Shown here: positions 40,501 through 49,895 of the stretch, piece by piece | Position numbering within the stretch: the first letter of the stretch is position 1 | Layout: every line of letters begins with the position of its first letter | Source: CAYYKK01 sp046351395 | GTDB taxonomy: Bacteria > Myxococcota_A > Polyangia > Polyangiales > Polyangiaceae | Direction: 5' to 3' | Length of the DNA stretch: 64,000 nucleotides | NCBI GenBank assembly: GCA_046351395.1 | Contig: JAXLYP010000028.1 | Span: 1-64,000, forward strand | Position numbers and translations under genes: made by a program | Notes under the pieces: generated by a model | What the model was told of the DNA's origin: nothing | The model's database searches: none | The model's input: the letters and a program-made list of their open reading frames with translations, nothing else

Positions 40501-41976
40501 ATGGATACGTCGACCACCGTCACGGCTCGCCTCGAGTCCTCCGACTTCGAGGCCACAGGGCTCGAGATCATTGCCTTGCGGGGGAGAGAGAGGATCTCCG
40601 AGCTCTTCTGGTTCGACATCGACGTGGTCGCCCACGGCACGCTCCCGCTGCCGGACGAGGCGAGCCCCGGAGCCCAGCTCTCGCTCGTGCTGAGTCAGAC
40701 GCTGGCGAGCGGCGTGGTGGCGCGATCCATCCACGGCGTGATCGAGCGCGTGTGCGATCGGCTCGACCGAATGAACGACCACCGCGCGTACACGCTGCGG
40801 CTCGTGCCGTCCCTCGCGACGCTGCGACTCGTGGAGACGCAGGAGGTCTTCCTGAATCAGACGGTCCCTGCCATCCTCGCCGCCAAGCTCCAGCTCCACG
40901 GCCTCGCGGGTGACCGCCTGACGATGAACGCGGCGGGGTACCCCTCGCGCGAGCTCGTCGTCCAATACAAGGAGTCGGACCTCGCGTTCGTGTCGCGGCT
41001 CGCCGAGCACCTCGGCATCAGCTTCGTGTTCGCCCACGAGGAAGCGGCCCCCGAGAAGCTGATCTTCACGGACGACGTCGTCGACCTCGGTCTGCCCAAG
41101 TCCCTCCTGCCGTCCGTCGAGTTCCAGAGCCGTGGGGATCGCTCCGGCGTGTTCGCGCTCGAGGTGGAGCGCGCGCTCGTTCCGACGAGCTACATGGTGC
41201 AGGACTACAACTACCGAACGCCCCTCGCGGAGATCAGCGGCACGTTCCAGCTCAAGAAGAGCGACAACACCGCTCTCGGCAACGGCGGGGGGATCGTCGA
41301 GTACGGCACGCACCACAAGGACAGCGCCGAGGGCAACGGGCTCGCGAAGGTGCGCGCCGAGGAGCGCCTCAGCGCGTACGAGGTCTACCGAGGAAAGAGC
41401 GTCGTGATGGGCCTCTCCGCCGGGTTGACCACGAACCTCACCGGTCACCCCATCCTCGGAGACAAAGGTCTCCTCGTCGTCGAGGTCACGCACGCCGCGG
41501 AGTTCGCGGTCTCCGGGCGCGCGCCGTCGTACGAGAACCAGTTCACCGCGATCCCATCGGACGTCCGGTATCGACCGCCGAGGACGACTCCGAGACCCCG
41601 CATTTCGGGCCTCGTGACGGGGACGATCGCGCTCGGCTCCTCGCCCGCCTCGGGCGGCCCCGCGCAGATCGACGCGCATGGCCGGTACACCGTGCAGCTC
41701 CACTTCGACACGGTGACGCACACCGGAGAGGACAAGGCATCGCACCCCGTCCGGATGGCGCAGCCGTTCGCCGGCACGAGCCACGGCTTCCATTTTCCTC
41801 TTCGACCCGGCGCGGAGGTCGTCCTCTCGTTCCTGGACGGCGACCCCGACCGCCCCATCATCGTCGGCTCCGTCCCCAACACGGTCGCTCCCTCCGCGAC
41901 GACGGCGTCGAACAGCTCGAAGAACCGCGTGGTGACGACGGCGGGCGTGTTGTTCGAGATTGGAGAGGGGAAGTAG
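40501..41976 (+). CDS. vgrG: Short VgrG (base and OB domain, no needle)
   Basis: Predicted 491-residue spike-type protein. A gp27-like base (residues about 1-370; LVVQYKESDLAFVSRLAEHL is characteristic) leads into a gp5-like OB domain (DAHGRYTVQLHFDTVTHT, MAQPFAGTSHGFHFPLRPGA and FLDGDPDRPIIVGSVPN). The protein stops soon after, so the beta-helical needle is missing. The next gene, 2 bp on, encodes a VgrG-like base without the OB part but with a long C-terminal extension. The two may form a mixed spike or be separate delivery adaptors. No sigma-54 element like those of the first island was found upstream. Confidence 0.88.
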   Translation: MDTSTTVTARLESSDFEATGLEIIALRGRERISELFWFDIDVVAHGTLPLPDEASPGAQLSLVLSQTLASGVVARSIHGVIERVCDRLDRMNDHRAYTLRLVPSLATLRLVETQEVFLNQTVPAILAAKLQLHGLAGDRLTMNAAGYPSRELVVQYKESDLAFVSRLAEHLGISFVFAHEEAAPEKLIFTDDVVDLGLPKSLLPSVEFQSRGDRSGVFALEVERALVPTSYMVQDYNYRTPLAEISGTFQLKKSDNTALGNGGGIVEYGTHHKDSAEGNGLAKVRAEERLSAYEVYRGKSVVMGLSAGLTTNLTGHPILGDKGLLVVEVTHAAEFAVSGRAPSYENQFTAIPSDVRYRPPRTTPRPRISGLVTGTIALGSSPASGGPAQIDAHGRYTVQLHFDTVTHTGEDKASHPVRMAQPFAGTSHGFHFPLRPGAEVVLSFLDGDPDRPIIVGSVPNTVAPSATTASNSSKNRVVTTAGVLFEIGEGK

Positions 41977-41978
41977 CG

Positions 41979-44417
41979 ATGGCGTCCGAAGCGCGTGAGG
42001 AGACGGCGATGAACGTGACGATTTCGATCCCCGGAGTCGGAGTCCAACGAGTCCGAGTCGACGCTGCGACCGGTGAGGAGGCGCTCGGTCGGCCGTTCCG
42101 GTTCGAGGTGACCTTCGAATACGAGTGCCTCGATCCGGACGCGATCGTGGGTCAGCCGGCCACGCTCGACGTCGGCGGGCAGCCTGTGCGCGGGATCGTC
42201 TCGGCGATCGCGTCGCTCGACACGGAGAGGGATCCGAACGAGCGCGCGCGGTGCTCCATCACCCTCGTCCCGGTCGTCGCGCTGCTGTCGTTCAGCCGGA
42301 GGAGCCGGAGCTTCGAGCGGCTCACGACGCCCGAGGTCATCGCGACGATCCTCGCCTCGAGCGGCCTCGACCTGCGGCTCGAGGTCGATCTCGAAGCGCC
42401 GTGTCCGCGGCGCGCGTGGACCGTCCAGCACCGCGAGACGGATCTCGACTTCGTCCTCCGCCTGCTCGAGGGCGACGGCCTCACGCTCACGTGCGGCGAG
42501 AGCGCGGTCGACGGCGGCGCCGTCGTCCGGTTGACGGACGAGAACGCGCGCCTCCCCCACCAGGGCGGCGTGCGGGCGCTCGAATCGTCGAAGCGAGAGA
42601 CGCGCATCCTGCCGCGTCGACTCGAGCTCTTCGGCGTCGACCCGACCAGGCCGCATTTGCCGCTCCGCGCGAGCACGATCGTCTCCGAGCGCGGCATCGG
42701 TGACATCGAGGTCGTCGACGAGCGGTTCACCGCGCCCGAAGAAGGAGCGCGCGCGGTGCAGCTCGCGAAGGAGCGCGTCCTCACGGGAGGCACGCGCATC
42801 GTCGGCAACGCCGGAGACGTCGTCCGGGCGGGGGCCGCGCGTGTCGGCCGAGACGAGGTCGTCGTCGTCTCCGCCGCGCACACGTTCGCCGATGGACGGT
42901 GGCGGACGCGCTTCCAGGCGCTGCCCGCGACCGTTCGGTTCCGGCCGGAGATCGATCCGACCCGCGCGCCCGCGCCGCCGCCCGTGCCGATCGGCGCGGC
43001 CGCGAACGCGGAGCGCACCGTCCTCCGCGGCGCGTCGGGCGCTCTGTTCGAGATGTCGGGCCCTCCCGGCGAGAGCCTAGGAAGAACCGAGGGCGTCCTC
43101 GACGCGTCGGGCGAGATGCCCCAAGTGCAGCACCACACGACGTCGACGCCGACGGGCGTCGCGGACACGTACCTCCGCTTCCTCGTCCCGCACCCCGTCG
43201 GCACGAGCTACGTCCGCATCGGCGACGCCCCCACGGACGCGACGTTCGACGAGTCCGGCAAGTACGGAGAGATCGAGCGCGAGGCGTTCGCCCAGAACCT
43301 CGGCCTCAACTGGGACAACAACAAGAACGGGTTCTTCGACTACACGGACGGGAGCCGCACCGAGATCACGAAGAAGGATTGGGAGCACGTCGTGAGCGGC
43401 AAAGGCCGGCTCGCCGTGTTCGGCGGCGGGGACGATCCGATCTACGAAATGGTCGTCGGCAGCGACAAGACGTACATCCAGGCGCAGACCCCGCAGTGGT
43501 CGTACAGCACGGGCGCGAAGGTCGAGTACTTCGGCGGCCTCAAGGCCTCCGCGATGACCGGCGTGAACTTCGACCTCAGCGTCGGTGGCAAGGCCGCCAT
43601 GGCGATCGGCTTCGACATCGGCCTCACCGCGGGCAACAAGGTCGAATACGTCTTCCAAGACAGCTACGAGGTCCGAAGAGGCGAAGAGCTCGGGCTCGGC
43701 ACGACCGTCGACAAGCGCGCGACCGACAAGATCCAGTTCAGCATTCTGCCGAAGGGCGCGGCGAACACGGACATGGACAAGTGGTTCGTGATCAGCGGCG
43801 TGATGGCGGCGCTCGGCGGCGTGGCGACCGCCGCGCTCGGCGAGTGCTCGACGAAGTTCAAGGACGGCGACACCGTGTCGACCGCGGTGAGCGGCGGCGT
43901 CGGCGCCCTCATGGCGATCATCTGGGCGATCATGCGCGCCAAGAGCACCGAGCGTGATCTGTTGGACGGAAACCCCATCGTCAGCGTGGACAAGGGCGCG
44001 ACGCCGGCCGACGCACTCGCCGCGCTGCGCTCCGACGATTGGGCGCTGTTGCTCCGCAAGGATCACGCGGTGCTTGGGAAGAACAAGCCGTACGCGGTCG
44101 GCTCCGAGTCGGTGACCGCACTCACCAAGGCAGATGCCGGGGCTGCGATCATCATCGAGGACGTCAGCCCGACCGTCTGCAAGCTCACGTTGCAAGGGGC
44201 GGCGCAGACGGCCGGCGTCGACACCGTGATCACGATGACGGACGGCAAGATCGTCATCCAGTCGAAGACGTCGGTGACCGTCGACGCTCCGACGATCGAC
44301 ATCAAGAACTCCGCGGGGGACGCGGCGGTGACGATCAACGGAACGCTCAACGTGAAGAAGGCCGTGACCTTCGACGACACCTGCAAGGTCAAGAACCAGG
44401 CGGTCCAAGTCGCATGA
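41979..44417 (+). CDS. Extended VgrG-like protein without OB domain
   Basis: Predicted 812-residue protein. Residues about 10-330 form a gp27-like base (RRAWTVQHRETDLDFVLRLL and GGTRIVGNAGDVVRAGAARV). The usual OB signature (GRVxVQFxWD) is absent. After a Pro-rich hinge comes a long extension (about 350-812) with Gly-rich repeats, two hydrophobic stretches (ISGVMAALGGVATAALGE and AVSGGVGALMAIIWAIMR) and a C-terminal beta-rich end (VTVDAPTIDIKNSAGDAAVT) like a VgrG needle. The hydrophobic pair may insert in a target membrane or mark an effector domain. ATG 41979 has GGGGAAG upstream; a second ATG at 42009 has GAGGAG and is also possible. The stop overlaps the next ATG (ATGA). Confidence 0.75.
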   Translation: MASEAREETAMNVTISIPGVGVQRVRVDAATGEEALGRPFRFEVTFEYECLDPDAIVGQPATLDVGGQPVRGIVSAIASLDTERDPNERARCSITLVPVVALLSFSRRSRSFERLTTPEVIATILASSGLDLRLEVDLEAPCPRRAWTVQHRETDLDFVLRLLEGDGLTLTCGESAVDGGAVVRLTDENARLPHQGGVRALESSKRETRILPRRLELFGVDPTRPHLPLRASTIVSERGIGDIEVVDERFTAPEEGARAVQLAKERVLTGGTRIVGNAGDVVRAGAARVGRDEVVVVSAAHTFADGRWRTRFQALPATVRFRPEIDPTRAPAPPPVPIGAAANAERTVLRGASGALFEMSGPPGESLGRTEGVLDASGEMPQVQHHTTSTPTGVADTYLRFLVPHPVGTSYVRIGDAPTDATFDESGKYGEIEREAFAQNLGLNWDNNKNGFFDYTDGSRTEITKKDWEHVVSGKGRLAVFGGGDDPIYEMVVGSDKTYIQAQTPQWSYSTGAKVEYFGGLKASAMTGVNFDLSVGGKAAMAIGFDIGLTAGNKVEYVFQDSYEVRRGEELGLGTTVDKRATDKIQFSILPKGAANTDMDKWFVISGVMAALGGVATAALGECSTKFKDGDTVSTAVSGGVGALMAIIWAIMRAKSTERDLLDGNPIVSVDKGATPADALAALRSDDWALLLRKDHAVLGKNKPYAVGSESVTALTKADAGAAIIIEDVSPTVCKLTLQGAAQTAGVDTVITMTDGKIVIQSKTSVTVDAPTIDIKNSAGDAAVTINGTLNVKKAVTFDDTCKVKNQAVQVA

Positions 44418-46801
44418 GGACGATGAGCGACCCGTCGATCGCGATCGGCGTCGTCCACCATCGCTTCCAGCCGCGGCAAGACGCGGCGGTGTTCGCCGTC
44501 AAAGGCTGCTACCGCCTCACGCCCGGGGGGCGCGCCACGCCGCTCGACGAAGCGGAGCCGGTGACCGGGGACACGTTCGACGGCGATGACCCCGCGTCGG
44601 GCGCGTGCGTCTACGCGTCCGATCTCGTGCCGCGCAAACCCAAGGCGGACGTCCTCGTCGTGGGCAAAGCGCACGCGCCGGGCGGCGTCGCCGTCCCCGA
44701 GTGCGGCGTGCGCGTCAGCGTGGGCAAGGCGTCCCTCGCGCTCCGCGTGACGGGTGATCGCCTCTGGGTCGACGACGCGCGTCACACCGATCCGAAGCCG
44801 TTCACCGCGATGTCGCTCGGCTTCGAGCGCGCGTTCGGCGGACCGGATTGGGCGGCGAACCGCGCGGGCCGAGGGTTCGTCGTGCGCGGCGCGAAGGCGA
44901 GTGGTCCGCTCCCGAACGTGGAGGATCCCGCAGCGCTCGTGAAGCGGATCAGCGACCACCCCGCGCCCGCGAGCTTCGGTCCGCTCTCGCCGTTCGGCGC
45001 GCACCGCATGAGCCTCTGGCCCGCCGTCACCGACGAGTGGATCGAGCGCGGATGGCCCTGGGCGCCCGCGACGCTCGACTACGCGTACTTCAACGCGGCG
45101 CAGCCCGCGCTCCAGATCGACGGCTACCTCGCGGGCGACGAGACGCTCGTCTGCGAGAACATGCACGCGACGGAGCGCCGCTACGCGTGCGCGCTCCCTG
45201 GCTTGCGCGCGCGCTGCTTCGTCGTCGATCGGGGGAGCGACGCGAGCGCCCCCGACGCGACGCGGTTCCGCGAGGTGCCGCTCGTCCTCGACACCCTCTT
45301 CGCCGACATGGAAGCTGAGAAGCTCGTGCTCGTGTGGCGCGGCAGCGTGCCGGCCTCGAGCCGCGACCTCGCCGAGATCACGCACGTGTTCGTCGCCACC
45401 GAGCCGGTCGGCGGACCGCGCCTCACCCTCGACCAGCACCGCGACGCATTCGAGCTCCGGCGCAGCCAAGAGGAGGCCGCGCTCCGGTCCGATGCGCCCG
45501 ACGAGCGGCCCGTGAACGACAACGCCGATGGCAAGCCCGCGTCCGCCGCTCCTGCGGCGGCGGACGCGAAGCCAAAGCCGAAGCCGCTCCCGCCGGACGT
45601 GAAGAAGAAGCTCGACGCGCTCGGTACGCCGCCGGAGGTGATGAAGGCCGCGCAGAGCGGGGACGTCGACGGCGCGCTGGCGGCGGCGCACAAGGCGCTC
45701 GGCCTCCCCGCGCCCGAGCTCGAGCGGATGGTGAAGGCGGCGCTCGCCACCGTGACGGCGGCGCACGTCGCTGCCGGCGGCTCCGCCGACGACTTCGCGA
45801 TGCCCGCGCCGAAGCCACCTCCTCCTCCGCCTCCAGCGAAGGAGCCGCCCGCGGATCCGAAGGCGTGGAGTCGTGTGCGCGTCGAGGCGGCGCTGACGTC
45901 GAACACGTCCCTCGCGCGCACGAACCTCGCCCGGCTCGATCTTTCGAAGCTCGACTTTTCGGGGGCGGACCTCACGGCGTGCATCCTCGAGGGCGCGACC
46001 CTGGACGGCGCGAAGTTCGACGGCGCGAAGCTCGACGAGGCGAACCTCGCGGGCGCGAAGGCCGAGAGCGCGACCTTCCGTGGAGCATCGGCGAAAGACG
46101 CGGATCTGACGGGCCTCGCCGCGCCGAGCGCAAACTTCACGGAGGCGAACCTCGAAGGCGCGCTCCTCGACGGGGCGACCCTCGACAGCGCGAAGTTCGA
46201 CGGCTGCGTCGCGCCGAACGCGTCGTGGAAGCGCGCCGAGCTCGGCGACGCGACGTTCGCGCGCGTCGACCTCAGGGGCGCGCTGTTCGTCGAGGCGAAG
46301 ATGGATCGCGTCGTGTTCGCGGGCGCGAACCTCGAGGGTGCGATCGCCGAGGGTGCCATCGGCGTGGGTGTCGACTTCACGAGGTCTTCCCTCGCCCGGT
46401 TCCGTGCGGGCGAGGGCGCGGTGCTCCCGGGCGCGAAGCTCGCCGGCTGCCACGCCGAGGGATCGCGCTGGATGGGCGCGGATCTCACGGGCGCGGACCT
46501 CTCGCGCGCGAAGCTCGCGGGGTCGGATCTGAGCCGGACGGTGATGGTCGACGCGAAGCTCGCCGGCGCGGACGTCGCGCGGGCGGATCTCACGGGCGCG
46601 CGCCGCGGTCGCGCGGATCTGGCGGGCGCGAACCTCGCGCACGCGCAGCTCGAGGGCGCGGATCTCCGCCGCGCGAACCTCAAAGGTGCGAGCCTCTACC
46701 AAGCGAACGTGTGGCTCGCGGAGCTCGGCGGGGCGGAGCTCGCCGGCGCGTTCACCGCGGGGACGTTGATCGAATCGCCGGCGCGGAACGCTGGTCGCTG
46801 A
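44414..46801 (+). CDS. DUF2169-pentapeptide repeat fusion protein
   Basis: Predicted 795-residue protein. Residues about 1-330 are DUF2169 (PRKPKADVLVVGKAHAPGGV, MSLGFERAFGGPDWAANRAG). A Pro/Lys-rich linker follows (about 350-500). The C-terminal ~290 residues are pentapeptide repeats of the A(D/N)LxG type (DLTGADLSRAKLAGSDLSRT), which fold as a right-handed square helix. The start ATG overlaps the stop of the extended VgrG (ATGA), so the two are co-translated. DUF2169-pentapeptide pairs are a known neighbour set of DUF3540/DUF4150 tip proteins in type VI loci; a structural or loading role is inferred. A long frame on the opposite strand (44063-47449) is only an artefact of the repeats. Confidence 0.88.
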   Translation: MRTMSDPSIAIGVVHHRFQPRQDAAVFAVKGCYRLTPGGRATPLDEAEPVTGDTFDGDDPASGACVYASDLVPRKPKADVLVVGKAHAPGGVAVPECGVRVSVGKASLALRVTGDRLWVDDARHTDPKPFTAMSLGFERAFGGPDWAANRAGRGFVVRGAKASGPLPNVEDPAALVKRISDHPAPASFGPLSPFGAHRMSLWPAVTDEWIERGWPWAPATLDYAYFNAAQPALQIDGYLAGDETLVCENMHATERRYACALPGLRARCFVVDRGSDASAPDATRFREVPLVLDTLFADMEAEKLVLVWRGSVPASSRDLAEITHVFVATEPVGGPRLTLDQHRDAFELRRSQEEAALRSDAPDERPVNDNADGKPASAAPAAADAKPKPKPLPPDVKKKLDALGTPPEVMKAAQSGDVDGALAAAHKALGLPAPELERMVKAALATVTAAHVAAGGSADDFAMPAPKPPPPPPPAKEPPADPKAWSRVRVEAALTSNTSLARTNLARLDLSKLDFSGADLTACILEGATLDGAKFDGAKLDEANLAGAKAESATFRGASAKDADLTGLAAPSANFTEANLEGALLDGATLDSAKFDGCVAPNASWKRAELGDATFARVDLRGALFVEAKMDRVVFAGANLEGAIAEGAIGVGVDFTRSSLARFRAGEGAVLPGAKLAGCHAEGSRWMGADLTGADLSRAKLAGSDLSRTVMVDAKLAGADVARADLTGARRGRADLAGANLAHAQLEGADLRRANLKGASLYQANVWLAELGGAELAGAFTAGTLIESPARNAGR

Positions 46802-46822
46802 AGCGGACGAGAGAAGATCGAC

Positions 46823-48880
46823 ATGCCGACCACCATCGAACTCGACGCGATCCTCGAGCGCCTCCAGGCGGGCGACCTCGCCGCGGCGAACGAGCTCCCG
46901 CTCGACGAGATCCTCCTCGACCGCGATCGCCTCGTTCGTAAACTCCGCGCCGGCGAGCCGCTCATCCTGCCCGGCGTCACGGGCATGGACTTGTCCGGCG
47001 TGGATCTCTCGTCGACCAACCTCACGGGCCTCACGTTCCACTCGTGCAACCTCGCGGGCGCGAACCTCCGCGGGTGCGCCATGGAGCGCACGTTCCTCCT
47101 GAACTGCGATCTCACCGGCGTCGATCTCACCGGCGCGGTGATCGTGTCGAGCTCGTTCGGTCGGGATCGGCTCATGGTCGATCCGCGCGCGCAGCAGGCG
47201 CTCGCCGCCGCCGCGACACCCGAGGACGCCGAGGCCGCGCTCGCCGCGCTCGAACCGAAGCCCGGCGCGCTCCTGATGAAGGGAGCGAAGCTTGCCGGGG
47301 TGCGTTGGAGCGGCGGTGCGATCGACGGCGCAGATCTCGCCGAGGCGGACTTCACCGGCGCGAACCTTCGCAGCCTCGCGTTCAAGGGCTGCTCCCTCTC
47401 GGACGCGACGTTCGCGGACGCGTCGCTCGTCGAGTGCGCGTTCGCGCACTGCGACGCGCGTTCGGCGAAGTTCGACGGCGCCGATCTCGCGAGGCTACGG
47501 CTCGTCGGGGCCGAAGCCGTCCTCCTCGATCTCTCCAAGGCGACCGTGCGCGGCCTGCTCGCCGACGGCCTCGATCTGCGAAACGCGCCGAGCCTTCCGG
47601 CGGGCTGGGCCGGCGGATCGATCAGGGCGTGCGATCTCGCGGGGTGCGACCTCGCGGGCTGGGATCTTTCGAACTGCGACCTCTCGCGCGCCGACCTCCG
47701 CGGCGCGAACCTGCGAGGCGCGAACCTCGTCGGCGCGATCTTCGTGGGCGCGGATCTCGAGGGCGCCGACCTCCGGGGCGCGAAGCTCTCGGGCGTGTCG
47801 CTCGAGCACACGCGGCACGGATCCGTCCAGCTCGCGGGCACCGCGCTCGATCGCGCGCGCATGTCGAAGCTCGTCCTCTCGGGCGTCGATCTCACGGGCG
47901 CGGATCTCACGCACGCCGATCTCGCCGGGGCGGCGCTCGACGGCGCGCGCTTCGCGGGCGCGAAGCTCGATGGCGCGAAGTTCACGGGCGCCGATCTGAC
48001 TGGCGCAGACCTGTCCGAGCAGCAGATCCGCGACGCCGATTGGAAGCGCGCGCGCCTCGCGGGGGCGCGCCTCGGGAAGGTGTCGCTCGCGGGCTGCGAC
48101 CTCTCCGAGGCGGATCTCTCCGGCGCGGATCTCACCGGCGCGACGCTCGAGGACGTGGACCTCTCGCGGGCGAAGCTCACCGGCGCCCACCTCGTCGGAG
48201 CGCGGCTCTCCGGCGGCTCCCTCGCGGGCGCGGAGATGGGCGACGTCGATCTCACGGACGCGACGCTCACGAGCGTCGGGCTCCGGGGCCTGGATCTGAC
48301 GCACGCGAAGCTCACGCGGATCGCCCTCCCGAAGTGCTCGCTCGACGGCGCGCGGCTCGATGGCGTCGACCTCGAGGGAGCCGTGCTCGAGGGGGCGAGT
48401 CTCGAGGACGCGCGCCTCGAGGGGGCGAACCTCACGGGCGCGAAGGCGAAGGGCGCGCGCCTCATCGGCGCGGACTTGACGAAGGCGAAGCTCGACCACG
48501 CGGATCTCCGGAACGCGGATCTCGTGCGCGCCGTGCTCGATCGCGCGACGCTCACGGGCGCGGATCTCCGGCGCGCATGCATCACGCACGCGTCGATGCA
48601 CGCCGCGAACGCGTCGAAGGCGAAGCTCGACGAGGCCCTCCTCGAGCACGCGAACGCGCGCGCCGTGCGTCTCTCGGGCGCGACGCTCCTCTACGCCGAC
48701 CTCTCGCACGCCGACCTCACGGACGCGCTGTTCGACGGCGCGAAGTTGGATCACGCGAACCTCCACCGCGCGCGACTCGGTGGAGCGAACTTCGATCGGG
48801 CTTCGCGGGAGGGCACGCGTGGCACGGATCCGGAGCGTGCGCGCGCGGAGGATTTCGTCGCCAGTTCATCCACCCCGTGA
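46823..48880 (+). CDS. Large pentapeptide-repeat protein
   Basis: Predicted 685-residue protein. A short N-terminal helical cap (MPTTIELDAILERLQAGDLA) is followed by an almost unbroken run of pentapeptide repeats (ADLRGANLRGANLVGAIFVG, DLTGADLTHADLAGAALDG) to the end. This would make a very long beta-helix. It may act as a needle-like or scaffold element, or as a DNA-mimic type protein; in this locus a link to spike assembly is likelier. 21 bp after the DUF2169 fusion. Repeats of this kind evolve by unequal crossover, so copy number may differ between strains. Confidence 0.88.
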   Translation: MPTTIELDAILERLQAGDLAAANELPLDEILLDRDRLVRKLRAGEPLILPGVTGMDLSGVDLSSTNLTGLTFHSCNLAGANLRGCAMERTFLLNCDLTGVDLTGAVIVSSSFGRDRLMVDPRAQQALAAAATPEDAEAALAALEPKPGALLMKGAKLAGVRWSGGAIDGADLAEADFTGANLRSLAFKGCSLSDATFADASLVECAFAHCDARSAKFDGADLARLRLVGAEAVLLDLSKATVRGLLADGLDLRNAPSLPAGWAGGSIRACDLAGCDLAGWDLSNCDLSRADLRGANLRGANLVGAIFVGADLEGADLRGAKLSGVSLEHTRHGSVQLAGTALDRARMSKLVLSGVDLTGADLTHADLAGAALDGARFAGAKLDGAKFTGADLTGADLSEQQIRDADWKRARLAGARLGKVSLAGCDLSEADLSGADLTGATLEDVDLSRAKLTGAHLVGARLSGGSLAGAEMGDVDLTDATLTSVGLRGLDLTHAKLTRIALPKCSLDGARLDGVDLEGAVLEGASLEDARLEGANLTGAKAKGARLIGADLTKAKLDHADLRNADLVRAVLDRATLTGADLRRACITHASMHAANASKAKLDEALLEHANARAVRLSGATLLYADLSHADLTDALFDGAKLDHANLHRARLGGANFDRASREGTRGTDPERARAEDFVASSSTP

Positions 48881-48918
48881 GCGCGACCCGCGGACGTTGG
48901 AAGCGAGAGGAGCCGAAC

Positions 48919-49473
48919 ATGAGCACAGCAGCGCGACGGATCGACACGACGGCCGAGATCACGACGGAGGACGGCGCGACGGCGCGGCTCGAGCGACGCG
49001 AAGACGGTGAGAGCCTCGCCGTGCGGGATCGGAAGGGCCGGCTGCTCTTCGAGTACGACGCCGTCTCCGGACGCGGCACGCTCGTCGTCCCGGAGGGCGA
49101 TTTGCGGCTCGCGGCGCCGAAGGGGTCCATCGAGTTCGTCGCCGCGCACGACATCCGCGCCGCGTGCGGGGGGAAGCTCGAGATCGACGCGAAGGAGAGC
49201 GATCTCTCGCTCGGAGAGGCGAAGGCCGTCGCGACGTCGCTCCACGCCGTCATCGATCGCGCCGAGCTCCGGTTCGCGGAGGTCGTCCGGACGGCCGGCC
49301 GCGTGATCGACGAAGCGGAGAACCTCTACCAGCGCGTCGGCGAGCTCTACGAGCTCAAGACCGGTCGGCTGCGGGCGCTCGTGAAGGAGAGCCTCTGGAT
49401 GAAGGGCGAGGACGTGACCGTCCTCGCGAAGAAGGAAGTCCGCGTCGACGGCGAGCGCATCAACCTGGGGTGA
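48919..49473 (+). CDS. DUF3540-family protein
   Basis: Predicted 184-residue protein. The first part has short beta repeats (LLFEYDAVSGRGTLVVPEGD, LRLAAPKGSIEFVAAHDIRA) and the second a helical pair (VGELYELKTGRLRALVKESL) ending with GEDVTVLAKKEVRVDGERIN, as in DUF3540 members. These occur between pentapeptide and DUF4150 genes in type VI payload clusters and are thought to belong to the spike tip. ATG 48919 has GAGAGGAG just upstream. The stop is 3 bp before the DUF4150 gene. Confidence 0.78.
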   Translation: MSTAARRIDTTAEITTEDGATARLERREDGESLAVRDRKGRLLFEYDAVSGRGTLVVPEGDLRLAAPKGSIEFVAAHDIRAACGGKLEIDAKESDLSLGEAKAVATSLHAVIDRAELRFAEVVRTAGRVIDEAENLYQRVGELYELKTGRLRALVKESLWMKGEDVTVLAKKEVRVDGERINLG

Positions 49474-49476
49474 GAG

Positions 49477-49890
49477 ATGTTTCCAGCGAGCACCAAAGAA
49501 GGCGGGATGTGCACGACCCAGGGGCCGACGGACACGTGCAAGACGCCCGCACCACCCGCGCCGCCCGTTCCAACGCCATACCCCAACATCGCGATGTGCA
49601 ACCAGGCGAACCCGGGGACGTGCACGAAGAAGGTGAAGATCAACAACCAGCCCGCGCTGACGAAGGACACGCAGATCCCGATGTCGAGCGGTGACGAGGC
49701 CGGAGCCGCGGGCGGCGTCGTCAGCGGCATGATCAAGGGCCCGTGCGCCTACAAGAAGTTCAGCGCGAAGGTGAAGTTCGAGGGCGCGAACGCCGTCCAT
49801 GCGACGTGCAACACGGGGCAGAACGGATCGAGCCCCAACACCGTCGGCCTCCAGGCCCAGCCCTCGCAAACGAAGGTGATGATCTCGTAG
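49477..49890 (+). CDS. DUF4150 PAAR-like spike tip protein
   Basis: Predicted 137-residue protein. It matches DUF4150 (PAAR-like): MFPASTKEGGMCTTQGPTDT, PTPYPNIAMCNQANPGTCTK, INNQPALTKDTQIPMSSGDE and SPNTVGLQAQPSQTKVMIS. Such proteins sharpen the VgrG trimer and carry or recruit effectors. No effector domain is fused here. The gene directly downstream (5 bp) encodes a transglutaminase-like protein and is therefore the first candidate cargo. Several cysteines may bind a tip metal ion. Confidence 0.85.
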   Translation: MFPASTKEGGMCTTQGPTDTCKTPAPPAPPVPTPYPNIAMCNQANPGTCTKKVKINNQPALTKDTQIPMSSGDEAGAAGGVVSGMIKGPCAYKKFSAKVKFEGANAVHATCNTGQNGSSPNTVGLQAQPSQTKVMIS

Positions 49891-49895
49891 CGCCC

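Noticed and set aside
44063..47449. Long open frame on the minus strand (over 1100 codons) across the pentapeptide genes
   Set aside because: It is antisense to two proteins with clear pentapeptide repeats. The repeat DNA suppresses stops in other frames, and the predicted product is only Arg/Glu/Leu-rich filler without a domain.
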